A stretch of DNA of 64,000 nt from an uncultured Psychromonas sp. (lineage in GTDB: Bacteria; Pseudomonadota; Gammaproteobacteria; Enterobacterales; Psychromonadaceae). Where the stretch lies: positions 97,806 through 161,805 of the forward strand of contig NZ_CANLFB010000006.1 in the NCBI RefSeq assembly GCF_947489755.1, in the 5' to 3' direction. Numbering within the stretch: position 1 is the stretch's first letter; every line of letters starts with the position of its first letter. Positions 43,754 to 53,396 of this stretch are shown piece by piece. Below the pieces are notes generated by a model. It saw nothing but the letters and a program-made list of their open reading frames with translations. It was not told where the DNA came from and did not search any database. A program made the translations under genes and the position numbers.

Positions 43754-44035
43754 AGTGAAAAGTGTGGTCACACACTTGTTGAAATAAGAAATATCAATAA
43801 GTTACGATAAAATCTAATCCAATGTGGCTACGTCCATTCTCCCCGTTGAGTTTTTATGAATTAATGACTGCCTTTAGCAAGGTTAGGCATGGAGCGATTT
43901 ATGCGACAGCATAGTGTTATGAGCGGGCTAAGCTCTGCGTGCCCTTTGCCGTTGCTAGCTCAGTTCGCCACATGGACGTGGCGTATGAGCGGTGCGTTAA
44001 GAAGGTAGTCATTTATTCAGATTAAAAAACGTTCG
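43754..44035 (-). repeat. Composite dispersed repeat, copy E
   Basis: Close reverse complement of copy B: AAATAAGAAATATCAATAAG, CCCGTTGAGTTTTT, TGACTGCCTTTAGCAAGGTT, AGGCATGGAGCGATTTATGC, GAGCGGGCTAAGCTCTGCGT, GCCCTTTGCC and GTGCGTTAAGAAGGTAGTC. It abuts the gloA stop. With copy B it forms an inverted pair bracketing about 6 kb. Confidence 0.87.
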
Positions 44036-44282
44036 GGGCCAGTCTCTTTGAATTCTTTGCAGATATAGGTCTCTACTGGCAGAGAGAAAGTAAAGTCGCC
44101 GACAGGGCGAAATCACTGTTAATCAAATTCAAACGACCACGACGAGCGCAGACGAGTTTACTCCTGAACCTCTAAAACCGGAGTAAATATCCTTTCTTAC
44201 GCACAGCATAGGAAAGGATTATTATTTAAAAGAAGCAGGCTAAAGCCAGCGCCCCAAAACACCACCACTTTCTTATAGGCAC
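44036..44282. repeat. Repeat-derived DNA with one REP-like motif
   Basis: Contains ACGACGAGCGCAGACGAG, shared with copies C and D, and GCAGGCTAAAGCCAGCGCCCC at about 44235-44255, the reverse complement of the REP-like core of the 245-bp repeat at 57387. Noncoding. Confidence 0.6.
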
Positions 44283-44305
44283 AAAAAAGCAAGCCGAAGC
44301 TTGCT
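44283..44305 (-). terminator. Duplicated pnp-type terminator
   Basis: AGCAAGC, a CGAA loop and GCTTGCT, with six A on the plus strand before it. It is the copy of the genuine pnp terminator at 44587, carried by the partial pnp duplication. Confidence 0.85.
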
Positions 44306-44359
44306 CTATACAGTTAGCACTAAAGTATCTCTATATTACAAAAGACACTTTAAAAAAGA

Positions 44360-44586
44360 TTATTCAGCTGCTGGAGCTTCTTCTTTCTTCTCTGCTGCTT
44401 CTTTCATAGAAAGACGTACGCGACCTTGGCGACTTACTTTTAAGGCTATGGCTTCTAGTACTTTAACTTTAACTTCTTTCAGGTAATCAAAAACTTTCTG
44501 TACACGCTCTTCACCATTATTTGAGGCATAGGTGAGATTTGAACTAAGCCGTCTTTTTCTTTATTAAAGAATTTTACTTCAGACAT
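44360..44586 (-). pseudogene. Decayed duplicate of the 3' end of pnp
   Basis: Matches the last about 200 nt of pnp: the C-terminal tail ([16 protein letters not shown] plus stop) is identical, and the upstream S1-domain region is recognisable but carries substitutions and indels, including one near GACTTACTTTTAAGGC that disrupts the frame. The 3' flank including the terminator is duplicated too. No start or upstream domains exist, so it cannot make PNPase. Confidence 0.92.
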
Positions 44587-44611
44587 AAAAAAAGCAAGCC
44601 GAAGCTTGCTT
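44587..44611 (-). terminator. Intrinsic terminator of pnp
   Basis: AAGCAAGC (44592-44599), CGAA and GCTTGCTT (44604-44611) form an 8-bp stem. Seven A on the plus strand at 44587-44593 give the minus-strand U-tract, 53 nt after the pnp stop. Confidence 0.92.
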
Positions 44612-44663
44612 ATAAAGTTAGCGCTAAAGTATCTCTATATTACAAAAGACACTTTAAAAAAGA

Positions 44664-46772
44664 TTATTCAGCTGCTGGAGCTTCTTCTTTCTTCTCTGCT
44701 GCTTCTTTCATAGAAAGACGTACGCGACCTTGGCGGTCTACTTCTAGTACTTTAACTTTAACTTCTTGACCTTCTTTCAGGTAATCAGACACTTTTTGAA
44801 CACGCTCTTCACAGATTTGTGAGATGTGAACAAGACCGTCTTTACCAGGAAGAATGTTAACGAAAGCACCAAAGTCAGCTAGACGTACTACTTTACCGTG
44901 GTAGATAGTACCTACTTCAACTTCAGCTGTAAGCGCTTTAATGCGGTTGATTGCATCTTCAGCTTGCTCACCAGATGTTGCAGCTATTTTAACTGTACCG
45001 TCATCTTCGATTTCGATAGTTGTACCTGTTTCTTCACATAAAGAACGGATAACTGCGCCGCCTTTACCAATAACGTCACGGATTTTGTCCGTTGGGATTT
45101 TCAGTGTGTGAATACGTGGAGCGAACTGTGAAATGTCATCACGACCTTCAGAGATTGCTTCATCCATAACAGTAAGAATGTGTAAACGTGCCGCTTTTGC
45201 TTGGTTTAAAGCAATTTGCATGATTTCGCGTGTGATACCTTCAATTTTGATATCCATTTGAAGTGCTGTAATACCACCAGTAGTACCAGCCACTTTAAAG
45301 TCCATATCGCCAAGATGATCTTCATCACCTAAGATATCAGAAAGAACAACGAACTCTTCGCCTTCTTTAACTAGACCCATTGCAATACCAGCAACAGACG
45401 CTTTAAGTGGAACACCTGCATCCATAAGCGCTAGTGAAGCACCACAAACAGAAGCCATTGAAGATGAACCGTTAGATTCAGTAATTTCCGATACTACACG
45501 AACTGTGTACGGGAATTCTTCAACCGTAGGCATTACTGCTAATACACCACGTTTAGCTAGACGACCGTGACCAATTTCACGACGTTTAGGAGAACCAACA
45601 AAACCAGTTTCGCCTACACAGTATGGAGGGAAGTTGTAATGTAATAAGAAGTGATCTTTCTTCTCACCCATTAGGCTGTCGATGATTTGAGCATCACGTT
45701 GTGTACCAAGCGTCGCTGTTACTAATGCTTGTGTTTCACCACGTGTAAATAATGAAGAACCGTGAGTACGTGGTAGAACACCAGTACGAACGTCAAGTGC
45801 ACGAACACTTTCAGGATCACGACCGTCGATACGTGGCTCACCTTTGATGATGCGAGTACGTACAACAGTTTTCTCTAAATCATGTAGGTATTCGCCTACT
45901 TGCTTAGCCACTAATGCTTCATCTTCAGCTAGTAATTTAGCTTTAACTTCAGTTGTAATAGCTTTGATTGCGTCGTAACGCTCGGCTTTATCACTGATTT
46001 GGTAAGCTTGTTCAAAACGTGCTTGAGCTTCAGTTGCAATTGCAGCATCTAATGCTTCGTTACGTGCTGGAGCAGTCCAATCCCATGCAGGACGTGCAAC
46101 GTCGCTTGCGAATTCTTTGATCGCTTCAATAACAACTTGTTGTTGATCGTGACCGTATACTACCGCGCCTAACATTACGTCTTCGCTTAGGATAGCCGCT
46201 TCAGATTCAACCATTAATACTGCGTTGTCTGTACCAGATACTACAAGGTTAAGATCACTTGTTTCTAATTCTGTTTTAGTTGGGTTAAGTAGGTATTGAC
46301 CTTCTTTGTAACCAACACGAGCACAACCGATAGGACCGTTAAAAGGCATACCTGAGATAGAAAGTGCCGCAGATGTTGCAATCATAGCAACGATATCTGG
46401 GTTAACTTCTGGGTTGATTGAAACAACAGTTGCAATCACTTGTACTTCGTTTTTGAAACCAGCTGGGAAAAGAGGACGAATTGGACGGTCAATAAGACGA
46501 CAAATTAACGTTTCTTCTTCTGATGGGCGGCCTTCACGTTTGAAGAAACCACCTGGAATTTTACCAGCAGCGTATGTTTTTTCTTGGTAGTTAACAGTCA
46601 GAGGGAAGAAATCACGCTCTTGATCATCAGCATTTTTACCAACAACAGAAACGAATACACACGTATCGTCCATGCTACACATTACAGCCGCAGTTGCTTG
46701 GCGTGCAATTACGCCAGTTTCTAGTGTTACCGTATGTTCGCCATACTGGAAACTTTTTACAATAGGAGTCAT
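44664..46772 (-). CDS. pnp: Polyribonucleotide nucleotidyltransferase (PNPase)
   Basis: Phosphorolytic 3'-5' exoribonuclease and degradosome partner. The 702 residues from ATG 46772 comprise RNase PH domain 1, a helical linker, RNase PH domain 2 ([20 protein letters not shown]), KH ([20 protein letters not shown]) and S1 ([20 protein letters not shown]), then an acidic tail. ATG 46772 follows AAAGGA, so an in-frame extension to 46838 is rejected. In gammaproteobacteria pnp is almost always directly downstream of rpsO. Here rpsO lies over 11 kb away, so pnp must have its own promoter in 46773-47036. Confidence 0.97.
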   Translation of the reverse strand: MTPIVKSFQYGEHTVTLETGVIARQATAAVMCSMDDTCVFVSVVGKNADDQERDFFPLTVNYQEKTYAAGKIPGGFFKREGRPSEEETLICRLIDRPIRPLFPAGFKNEVQVIATVVSINPEVNPDIVAMIATSAALSISGMPFNGPIGCARVGYKEGQYLLNPTKTELETSDLNLVVSGTDNAVLMVESEAAILSEDVMLGAVVYGHDQQQVVIEAIKEFASDVARPAWDWTAPARNEALDAAIATEAQARFEQAYQISDKAERYDAIKAITTEVKAKLLAEDEALVAKQVGEYLHDLEKTVVRTRIIKGEPRIDGRDPESVRALDVRTGVLPRTHGSSLFTRGETQALVTATLGTQRDAQIIDSLMGEKKDHFLLHYNFPPYCVGETGFVGSPKRREIGHGRLAKRGVLAVMPTVEEFPYTVRVVSEITESNGSSSMASVCGASLALMDAGVPLKASVAGIAMGLVKEGEEFVVLSDILGDEDHLGDMDFKVAGTTGGITALQMDIKIEGITREIMQIALNQAKAARLHILTVMDEAISEGRDDISQFAPRIHTLKIPTDKIRDVIGKGGAVIRSLCEETGTTIEIEDDGTVKIAATSGEQAEDAINRIKALTAEVEVGTIYHGKVVRLADFGAFVNILPGKDGLVHISQICEERVQKVSDYLKEGQEVKVKVLEVDRQGRVRLSMKEAAEKKEEAPAAE

Positions 46773-47036
46773 TTTTTTTCCTTTAATAGTATTATTTTCA
46801 TTTTGCTTTTTATCGCGCCCACAGTATACGCCAAGCAAACGACTTTTAAAATTTATTAGATGAATATTTTGAGATAAACAAGCCTATAGAATCAAAAGTA
46901 AACAGACACGGATTAAATGTATTAAAAAGTGTACGAATAAATGAATCTAACACCGACTCCATTTTTCAATACTAGCTCAGAGAGTACAGTACAGGTAATA
47001 TATGACCAATTTACGTCTGTTTAATTGAGCCCATTA

Positions 47037-47723
47037 ATGACCACACAATACTCCAACATGCCGATACTTTATTCACTGCAACATTGCCCTTATGCAATGC
47101 GCGCACGTATTGCCATTTTTAAATCTCAACAACCAGTATTGATACGCGCGATTAAATTAAATAATAAACCAGCAGAGATGCTCGCGTTATCAACGAAAGG
47201 CACCGTGCCGATGTTGGTTTCTCAAGTAGATAAAATAGCGACTGAGATCGTTGAAGAAAGTCTCGATATTATGTTGAAGGTACTAAAAGGTAACGACCCA
47301 AGTCATTTATTATCCTCTCAAAATAACGAGTCACTTACAGAAATCATCGCTATTATTGATGAGTTTGAAAAACATTTTTTTGTAGCGATTGAAGCCTATA
47401 AATGTGCTAAACGTTACCAAGAAACTAACATTGTAGAGCGCCGACTAGCCTGTGAAGTGTATCTGAAGAAATTAGAAACACGTTTATCTCAACACGCTTT
47501 TTTAAGCTCTGAGCACGAAGGTTTATTAGATATTGCCTTGATGCCTTTTGTTCGTCAGTTTTCTAAAGTCGAGCGTCAATGGTATCAACAATCGCCCTAC
47601 CCTAAACTTAGAGCTTGGTTAAACCATTATTTACAAAGCCCAATGTTTACCAAAGTAATGGCAAAACATGAATTATGGGTTGATGGCCGTCGTGATATTA
47701 TTTTTGGTGATGTTAAGAAGTAA
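47037..47723 (+). CDS. Glutathione S-transferase family protein
   Basis: A 228-residue protein with an N-terminal thioredoxin fold (MPILYSLQHCPYAMRARIAI, with a CPYA motif where glutaredoxin 2 has CPYC), the cis-Pro segment GTVPMLV, and a C-terminal helical GST domain (about 95-220). ATG 47037 is chosen over a TTG at 47025; ATG 47058 just before ILYSLQH is also possible. The substrate is unknown. Divergent from pnp; no cofactor gene adjoins it. Confidence 0.87.
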   Translation: MTTQYSNMPILYSLQHCPYAMRARIAIFKSQQPVLIRAIKLNNKPAEMLALSTKGTVPMLVSQVDKIATEIVEESLDIMLKVLKGNDPSHLLSSQNNESLTEIIAIIDEFEKHFFVAIEAYKCAKRYQETNIVERRLACEVYLKKLETRLSQHAFLSSEHEGLLDIALMPFVRQFSKVERQWYQQSPYPKLRAWLNHYLQSPMFTKVMAKHELWVDGRRDIIFGDVKK

Positions 47724-47805
47724 AAGCTCAAGATCTAGGTTCAGACTTGAGCTTAATTTAATCGGTAAAACAAATACATTTAAACTCTGTATTGTTGGCT
47801 ATTGC

Positions 47806-48453
47806 TTATTTATAACAAGCATCAAAGAACTGCTTTTCTAATAATACGGCTTGTTGAAAGTAATCTTTCATCGTTTGTTGTTGCTCTGTATCAGCATGGC
47901 TAAATGCGGTATCAAGTTGAGTACGTAAATGCGCAATCACCGATTCAAAATACTCACCTGAATGTAAGGTTATCCATTCTCCAAAATAAAATGGTAACGA
48001 GGTAACAGCATCAACAACAGGCTCCGCCCAACTCAAATAAACCCATTCTGCAACACACAAAACAGTCACCATATTGCCGTATTCACCACTGTTAGCCGCT
48101 TTTAGCATTAAAGCTTGAAAGTCACGGGTTGGTTTTAACAATTCAGGCGTGACTCTTTCTGATTGAACCACCTCCAACATATCAAATGAACGTTGAAAGT
48201 AAGTATTTTCAGGGCCTGCTATGATCCCTAGAAAGTGCGCTAATGGCAAACGATCTGGCAATGTTGGCGCATGGTGAATGGCAGAAGCCGCTAGACGTAC
48301 AAAGTTATCAATAAAGGTATAATCTTGCGCTAAATACACTCGCATTTTTTCTAATGGTAAACTTCCATCAGCTAGCTCAATACAAAAAGGATGAGTTGTT
48401 GCAGCAGACCAATCATCGATACAAGTTTGTTTTAATTGTTCACTTGGGCGCAT
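47806..48453 (-). CDS. TenA family protein (thiaminase II-like)
   Basis: A 215-residue all-helical TenA/Thi-4/PQQC-fold protein. The core includes KMRVYLAQDYTFIDNFVRLA, HFLGIIAGPENTYFQRSFD and VLCVAEWVYLSWAEP, which contains the active-site Cys of TenA enzymes; FYFGEWITLHSGEYFESV completes the pocket. TenA proteins hydrolyse the aminopyrimidine precursor salvaged from thiamine. No other thiamine gene or TPP riboswitch lies nearby, so the physiological role is open. Divergent from the araC-type gene. Confidence 0.87.
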   Translation of the reverse strand: MRPSEQLKQTCIDDWSAATTHPFCIELADGSLPLEKMRVYLAQDYTFIDNFVRLAASAIHHAPTLPDRLPLAHFLGIIAGPENTYFQRSFDMLEVVQSERVTPELLKPTRDFQALMLKAANSGEYGNMVTVLCVAEWVYLSWAEPVVDAVTSLPFYFGEWITLHSGEYFESVIAHLRTQLDTAFSHADTEQQQTMKDYFQQAVLLEKQFFDACYK

Positions 48454-48619
48454 TACTTTTCCTGATTAATTGATGATAAATAAAACTGACCATAACATTG
48501 TTTTAAATAGGATATGACCTTACCTTTGCATTATTTTTTATCTTTTTATGCTATAAATGTAAAAAACACGCCATTTAATTCTTCTTTAATGAGCAATTTT
48601 ATACAACGTTGTCAGGCAT

Positions 48620-49468
48620 ATGAAAAGCATGAAGCAATCAGATCAAGCGAATTTTGAAATAGCTAATGCTTTCAATGGCATTGAAGTTGTTAATGCCAAT
48701 TACACTAAACAAAATTTCTCTAAACATGTGCATGAAGGTTATACCATTGGTGTGATTGAATATGGCGCACAACGTTTTTATCGAAGTGGTGGCTCTCATA
48801 TAGCAGGCAAAAACAGTATCATTTTAGTTAATGCTGATGATGTCCATAATGGTCAATCAGCTGCTCAAGATGGTTGGGGATATCGCGCAATGTACCCTAC
48901 CCCTGAAAATTTTCGTGAAATAAGTACTGATTTATATAACGGTAAAGATGTCACTCCGTACTTTCGATCCTCAGTAATAGAAGATCAAAAGCTAGCACAA
49001 CAATTGAGATTGATTTTTTCTCAAGTTGAAATAAATAGCTCTAGACTTTTGATGGAAACATTATTCTATGCGGCTTTTATGGGGTTAACTTTACGTCACT
49101 CAAGCAACGCTACAATCCCAAAAGATGTTTCAGGTAGTAAACAAAAGTTATTGTTAGCAAAAGAGTTTTTAGATAGTTATTCAGAACAAGATATCTCATT
49201 ACAACAATTAGCAGCGATATCAGGATTAAGTCAATTTCATTTTATTAGGCAATTTAAAAAGTATTTTGATCTCGCTCCACATGCTTATCAAATACAAATC
49301 AGGTTAAAAAAAGCCAAGAAATTGTTGAAACTAGGTGTGAAATCTAGTCAAGTTGCAATTGATTGTGGTTTCCATGACCAAAGCCACTTTACTCACCATT
49401 TTAAAAAAGCATTAGGTACAACCCCCAGTCGGTTTCAAAAAACCAGCAGTTTTATACAATATAAATAA
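48620..49468 (+). CDS. AraC-family regulator, probable controller of azlCD
   Basis: A 282-residue protein with an N-terminal cupin-type ligand domain (KHVHEGYTIGVIEYGAQRFY, about 30-105) and a C-terminal double helix-turn-helix (about 185-280; ISLQQLAAISGLSQFHFIRQ and VAIDCGFHDQSHFTHHFKKA). The cupin half is of the 'AraC ligand binding' type found beside exporters. It lies 46 nt upstream of azlC, same strand. Such araC-azlC-azlD sets are common in proteobacteria; the ligand is presumably an amino acid or related compound. Confidence 0.92.
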   Translation: MKSMKQSDQANFEIANAFNGIEVVNANYTKQNFSKHVHEGYTIGVIEYGAQRFYRSGGSHIAGKNSIILVNADDVHNGQSAAQDGWGYRAMYPTPENFREISTDLYNGKDVTPYFRSSVIEDQKLAQQLRLIFSQVEINSSRLLMETLFYAAFMGLTLRHSSNATIPKDVSGSKQKLLLAKEFLDSYSEQDISLQQLAAISGLSQFHFIRQFKKYFDLAPHAYQIQIRLKKAKKLLKLGVKSSQVAIDCGFHDQSHFTHHFKKALGTTPSRFQKTSSFIQYK

Positions 49469-49514
49469 TTAACAACATCCTAGACTCCTTAAAAATTAAT
49501 TAGGAGCATTAAGC

Positions 49515-50246
49515 ATGTTAGACATTACACCAGTCTCTAAAAATACAACTAACACCGCCAATAAACGAATTATGTATCAAGCCTTTATAGATATATTACC
49601 GTTAGCAATGGCGGTTATTCCGTGGGGGATTCTGTGCGGTTCACTCGCTATAAAAGTAGGTTTATCAGCGGTTCAAGCTCAATTGATGTCTTTACTGGTT
49701 TTTGCAGGTTCAGCGCAACTTGCTAGCTTAACGCTAATTGGAGCAGTCGGTGCACTATCTTCAATATTCTCTTCAACGTTTGTTATCAGCTCAAGACATT
49801 TACTTTACTCTGCTGTTTTTAGAGAACATGTACGTGAAAGTTCAATGCTCACACGCTGTTGCATGGCCTTCTTTTTAACAGATGAAATGTTTGCTGTTAG
49901 CTGTGCTTATTTAGAGAAAAACAAATCATTTAGCCATTTATATGCAATTAGTGCGGGAGTTGTATTTTATTTAATATGGAACGTTGCTACTTTTATTGGC
50001 ATTGTCGCGGGACAGTTTATCCCTAATATTGAAAACTTAGGGTTGGAGTTTGCCATCGCAGCTACTTTTATCGCAATTGTGATCCCTTCAATTAAGCGTT
50101 TTTCTACATTAATGTCTGTTTTAGCAAGCGGCATTAGCGTATGTGTTTTATCAATCACGGGAATAGATCATGCACTGATCATTGCAACTTGTATTGGTAT
50201 GGCAACAGGTTTTTTGACTGCCTCTAAGGATAAAAGCAATGGATAA
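49515..50246 (+). CDS. azlC: AzlC family branched-chain amino acid exporter, large subunit
   Basis: A 243-residue inner-membrane protein with about 7-8 hydrophobic segments. The family signature AMAVIPWGILCGSLAIKVGL and the FAGSAQLASLTLIGA / SSRHLLYSAVFREH motifs are intact. With AzlD it forms the two-component exporter for branched-chain amino acids (AzlCD of Bacillus, YgaZH of E. coli). The ribosome-binding site TAGGAG precedes ATG 49515. It overlaps azlD by 8 nt. Confidence 0.93.
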   Translation: MLDITPVSKNTTNTANKRIMYQAFIDILPLAMAVIPWGILCGSLAIKVGLSAVQAQLMSLLVFAGSAQLASLTLIGAVGALSSIFSSTFVISSRHLLYSAVFREHVRESSMLTRCCMAFFLTDEMFAVSCAYLEKNKSFSHLYAISAGVVFYLIWNVATFIGIVAGQFIPNIENLGLEFAIAATFIAIVIPSIKRFSTLMSVLASGISVCVLSITGIDHALIIATCIGMATGFLTASKDKSNG

Positions 50247-50559
50247 TTTTGGCCTAATGTTACTTGGTATGTCGTGTATTACATTTGCTTGTCGGTTTCT
50301 ATTTTTTTGTAAAAAACGCCCCTTTGAATTAGGTGAAAAAACTAAACTAGCTTTAAGTTATACCGCACCTTCAGTATTAACAGCGATGTGGGTGCCAATT
50401 GTTTTTTTAAGTTATCAACATATTGAACAGTCTTTCTTTGAGAGCCCTTTTTTAATAGCAGGTTTATTAAGCATCATATTAAGCCTTAAATTAAAAAGCA
50501 CGTTATTGATTGTGGTGATAAGTATCATGGTGTTTATCACCTTACAGTTACTCTATTAA
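50239..50559 (+). CDS. azlD: AzlD family exporter, small subunit
   Basis: A 106-residue membrane protein with about four helices, matching the AzlD/YgaH family: ISCITFACRFLFF, ALSYTAPSVLTAMWVPIVF (the conserved Y.P..V..A..VP) and a hydrophobic C-terminus. It overlaps azlC by 8 nt and ends at a terminator, so the operon is araC-type regulator, azlC, azlD. Confidence 0.92.
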   Translation: MDNFGLMLLGMSCITFACRFLFFCKKRPFELGEKTKLALSYTAPSVLTAMWVPIVFLSYQHIEQSFFESPFLIAGLLSIILSLKLKSTLLIVVISIMVFITLQLLY

Positions 50560-50592
50560 CAATTGGATTAATGAGTGTGATCAACGGAAAAT

Positions 50593-50618
50593 AAAAAAGA
50601 GCCTTTTGGGCTCTTTTA
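50593..50618 (+). terminator. Intrinsic terminator of azlCD
   Basis: AAAAGAGCC and GGCTCTTTT pair around a short T-rich loop, 34 nt beyond the azlD stop, ending in TTTTAAT. Confidence 0.9.
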
Positions 50619-50718
50619 ATATGACTGCTATTTAAGGCTAAACCATCACGACTTAACAACACTTAAAAATAATAAGTACTAAATAAAGTACTCAGCACCT
50701 CTTCAATTAAGTTTTAAA

Positions 50719-51522
50719 TTAAGCGCCTAGTAGCAACTTATCATCATCTAACTCTTCACCGTCACTTTTTGCTTGTGCAAAGAGGTTCAACAGATCTTTT
50801 ACTTCATAACCGGCACGTTTTTCACCGGCTAAATCAAAGATGATTTTACCTTCATGCAGCATGATCGTTCGTGAACCATGGTCCAACGCTTGACGCATTG
50901 AATGGGTTACCATCATTACGGTTAGTTGCTTTTCAGCAATAATTTGTGAGGTAATATCCATGATCAATGCAGCTGTTTTAGGATCCAATGCGGCGGTATG
51001 TTCGTCCAACAATAAAATTGTGCTTGGCTGCAATGCAGACATTAATAAGCTAACTGATTGACGTTGCCCACCTGATAACAGCCCCATCTCACTTTCGAGA
51101 CGGTTCTCCAACCCTAGATTTAAACGACTTAATTGCTCGCGAAATACTTTACGCATTTTGCTGTTAAGTGCTGAAGACAAGCGCCCTCTTTGACCACGTC
51201 CATAAGCTAATGCCATATTTTCTTCAACGGTCAAGTCACCACAGGTTCCTGCTAATGGATCTTGGAATACACGTGCAATGTCTGCCGTGCGTCCTGTAGC
51301 GGGTAACTTAGTCACATCACGGTCACCAAAAAGAATTTGTCCTTTGGTGCTGTTGATATCTCCAGCAATAGTGTTCAACAGCGTTGATTTACCTGCACCG
51401 TTAGAACCAATCACCGTCACAAACTCACCTTGCGGTATGGTTAAGTCGATACCGCGTAACGCTAGCTTTTCTGTCGGTAACCCGCGGTTGAAGGTAACGT
51501 GTAATTCTTTACAACTAATCAT
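50719..51522 (-). CDS. ABC transporter ATPase of TrpXYZ-like importer
   Basis: A 267-residue cytoplasmic ATPase with Walker A GSNGAGKSTLLN, Q-loop FQDP, signature LLSGGQRQSVSL, Walker B TILLLDEHTAALDP and an H-loop VTHS. Glu before HTAALD is retained. ATG 51522 (after GAGGAAAG) overlaps the permease stop as ATGA; a frame starting at 51555 lies inside the permease and is rejected. It is the last gene of a substrate-binding/permease/ATPase operon of the tryptophan/aromatic-type family. Confidence 0.92.
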   Translation of the reverse strand: MISCKELHVTFNRGLPTEKLALRGIDLTIPQGEFVTVIGSNGAGKSTLLNTIAGDINSTKGQILFGDRDVTKLPATGRTADIARVFQDPLAGTCGDLTVEENMALAYGRGQRGRLSSALNSKMRKVFREQLSRLNLGLENRLESEMGLLSGGQRQSVSLLMSALQPSTILLLDEHTAALDPKTAALIMDITSQIIAEKQLTVMMVTHSMRQALDHGSRTIMLHEGKIIFDLAGEKRAGYEVKDLLNLFAQAKSDGEELDDDKLLLGA

Positions 51523-52424
51523 GCTTCTTTCCTCGCTGCTTGTTTGGCTTTCCATTCATTACGTAACTTAGGAAAGATCAATGCCAAGGCAACTAGTACT
51601 GCCGTAATTAAATTTAAATCTGATGCACTAAAGCCTAAGAAATCAGCATTAAGTGCCATAGAAACAGCTAATCGATACAATACCGAACCGACAATACAAC
51701 TTAGAACAATCACATACATTGAACGGCTAGCAAACAATGATTGGCCAATAATAACCGCGGCCAACCCCACCACGATGGTACCGATACCCATGGTTGAATC
51801 AGCAAAACCATTGGTTTGAGCAAATAACGCACCAGCCAATCCAACTAAGCCATTAGACAGCGCTAAACCAGCATAAACCTTCTGCTTAACGACAATGCCA
51901 TTGGCTTGTGCCATACGTTTATTAGAGCCTACTGCACGCATCGCTAAACCGTATTGTGTTCTTAAGAACCAAGCAACTAACAAGCCACCAGCGATAGCAC
52001 AAACAGCCACAAAAATGACACGCATGTACATATCAGGTAACCCAAACATGCCTTCAAAAGGCGTTAAGATGGTTGGTTCCATAATTAATGCAACATTCGG
52101 TTTCCCCATCACACGTAGGTTAATGGTATATAACGCGGTCATGGTTAAAATACTGGCTAACAGATGCAATATATCAAAGCGTAGGTTTAGCCAAGCAGTG
52201 ACTAAACCAGCACAAGCAGCGGCAATGGTGCCTGCAAGCGTTGCTAAAAAAACATTAACGCCCATAACAATTAGGGTTGCTGTCACAGCAGCACCAAGTG
52301 TAAAGCTACCATCAACAGTTAGATCTGGAAAATCTAAAATACGAAAAGTAAGGTAGACCCCAATGGCAACTAAGCCATAAATGAGGCCGATTTCTAACGT
52401 ACCTAAAAATGAAAAAAGTGACAT
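51519..52424 (-). CDS. ABC transporter permease of TrpXYZ-like importer
   Basis: A 301-residue inner-membrane permease of the branched-chain-type (LivH-related) superfamily with about 8-9 hydrophobic segments. Stretches FPDLTVDGSFTLGAAVTATL, MRAVGSNKRMAQANGI and LSNGLVGLAGALFAQTNGFA are characteristic of the TrpY-like group that pairs with PF04392 binding proteins. It overlaps the ATPase start by ATGA and lies 12 nt after the binding-protein gene. Confidence 0.92.
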   Translation of the reverse strand: MSLFSFLGTLEIGLIYGLVAIGVYLTFRILDFPDLTVDGSFTLGAAVTATLIVMGVNVFLATLAGTIAAACAGLVTAWLNLRFDILHLLASILTMTALYTINLRVMGKPNVALIMEPTILTPFEGMFGLPDMYMRVIFVAVCAIAGGLLVAWFLRTQYGLAMRAVGSNKRMAQANGIVVKQKVYAGLALSNGLVGLAGALFAQTNGFADSTMGIGTIVVGLAAVIIGQSLFASRSMYVIVLSCIVGSVLYRLAVSMALNADFLGFSASDLNLITAVLVALALIFPKLRNEWKAKQAARKEA

Positions 52425-52436
52425 AGTGTTCCGTTC

Positions 52437-53396
52437 TTATTTAATAACTTTAGTGGCACGAGCAAGGACTGCAGCAGGGATTTCAACACCCATTCGTGCA
52501 GCCATTTTAGGGTTAACAAACAGGTCAGTACCTTGTGCTAATTTAACATCAATAGCACCTGCTTTTTCACCTTTTAGGATACGCACAACGATATCACCTG
52601 TTTGACGACCTAAATCAAAGTAGTTATAACCCACTGCGGCTACAGCACCACGTGCAACGGTATCGGTATCACCAGCAAAAACAGGAATTTGAGCATCGAT
52701 ACCCACTTTAATAACAGACTCAACAGCACTGATAATCGTGTTATCAATTGGACAGTAAATAGCATCGACTTTACCAACTAATTGCTTAGTGGCAATCATT
52801 ACATCTGAAGATTTAGGCGCTGCTGATTCAATGATTTTGATCCCCATTTTTTCAGCGGCTACTTTTAATGCTGCAACACTTGAAACAGAATTCGCTTCAC
52901 CTGGATTATAAGGAACGCCAACTGTTTTTACGTTCGGCACGAATTCTTTTATTAATGCTAAGTGTTGCTCAACATTCACCATGTCAGACAACCCAGTCAC
53001 GTTACCACCTGGTTGAGTCAAGGTAGGTACTAATTTAGCACCAATAGGATCGGTTACAGCTGAGAATACAACGGGAATGTTACGGCTTACACTAACTGCA
53101 GCTTGTGCCGATGGTGTTGCAATGGCAACGATCACATCAGGTTCATCACCGACCATTTTACGGGCAATTTGTGCTGCAATAGCGGGTTGACCTTGTGCGC
53201 TTTCATAAGTGAATTTTAATTCATCGCCCGTGTAACCATTTTCTTCTAATACTGATTTAACACCATCTCGTACGGCATCTAACGCAGGATGTTCAACAAT
53301 CGCAGTTGTTGCAACATAAACGGGTTTAGCTTGTAAACCTGTAGAGATAACGGCAGCGGCAAGGAGAGTACTTTTTAATATTGAATTTAGCTTCAT
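52437..53396 (-). CDS. ABC transporter substrate-binding protein, TrpX-like (PF04392)
   Basis: A 319-residue periplasmic binding protein. The signal peptide is about residues 1-23 (ending GLQA), followed by a two-lobed domain of the ABC_sub_bind family: VEHPALDAVRDGVKSVLEEN, AQGQPAIAAQIARKMV, PVVFSAVTDPIGAKLV and NVTGLSDMVNVEQHLALIK. Streptococcal TrpX binds aromatic amino acids; the ligand here could be an aromatic or branched-chain amino acid. First gene of its operon, with a promoter presumably in 53397-53600. Confidence 0.92.
   Translation of the reverse strand: MKLNSILKSTLLAAAVISTGLQAKPVYVATTAIVEHPALDAVRDGVKSVLEENGYTGDELKFTYESAQGQPAIAAQIARKMVGDEPDVIVAIATPSAQAAVSVSRNIPVVFSAVTDPIGAKLVPTLTQPGGNVTGLSDMVNVEQHLALIKEFVPNVKTVGVPYNPGEANSVSSVAALKVAAEKMGIKIIESAAPKSSDVMIATKQLVGKVDAIYCPIDNTIISAVESVIKVGIDAQIPVFAGDTDTVARGAVAAVGYNYFDLGRQTGDIVVRILKGEKAGAIDVKLAQGTDLFVNPKMAARMGVEIPAAVLARATKVIK

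Noticed and set aside
37440..44035. Composite repeats as integron attC sites
   Set aside because: They lack the attC core (GTTRRRY / RYYYAAC) and are much longer; no integrase gene is in the window.
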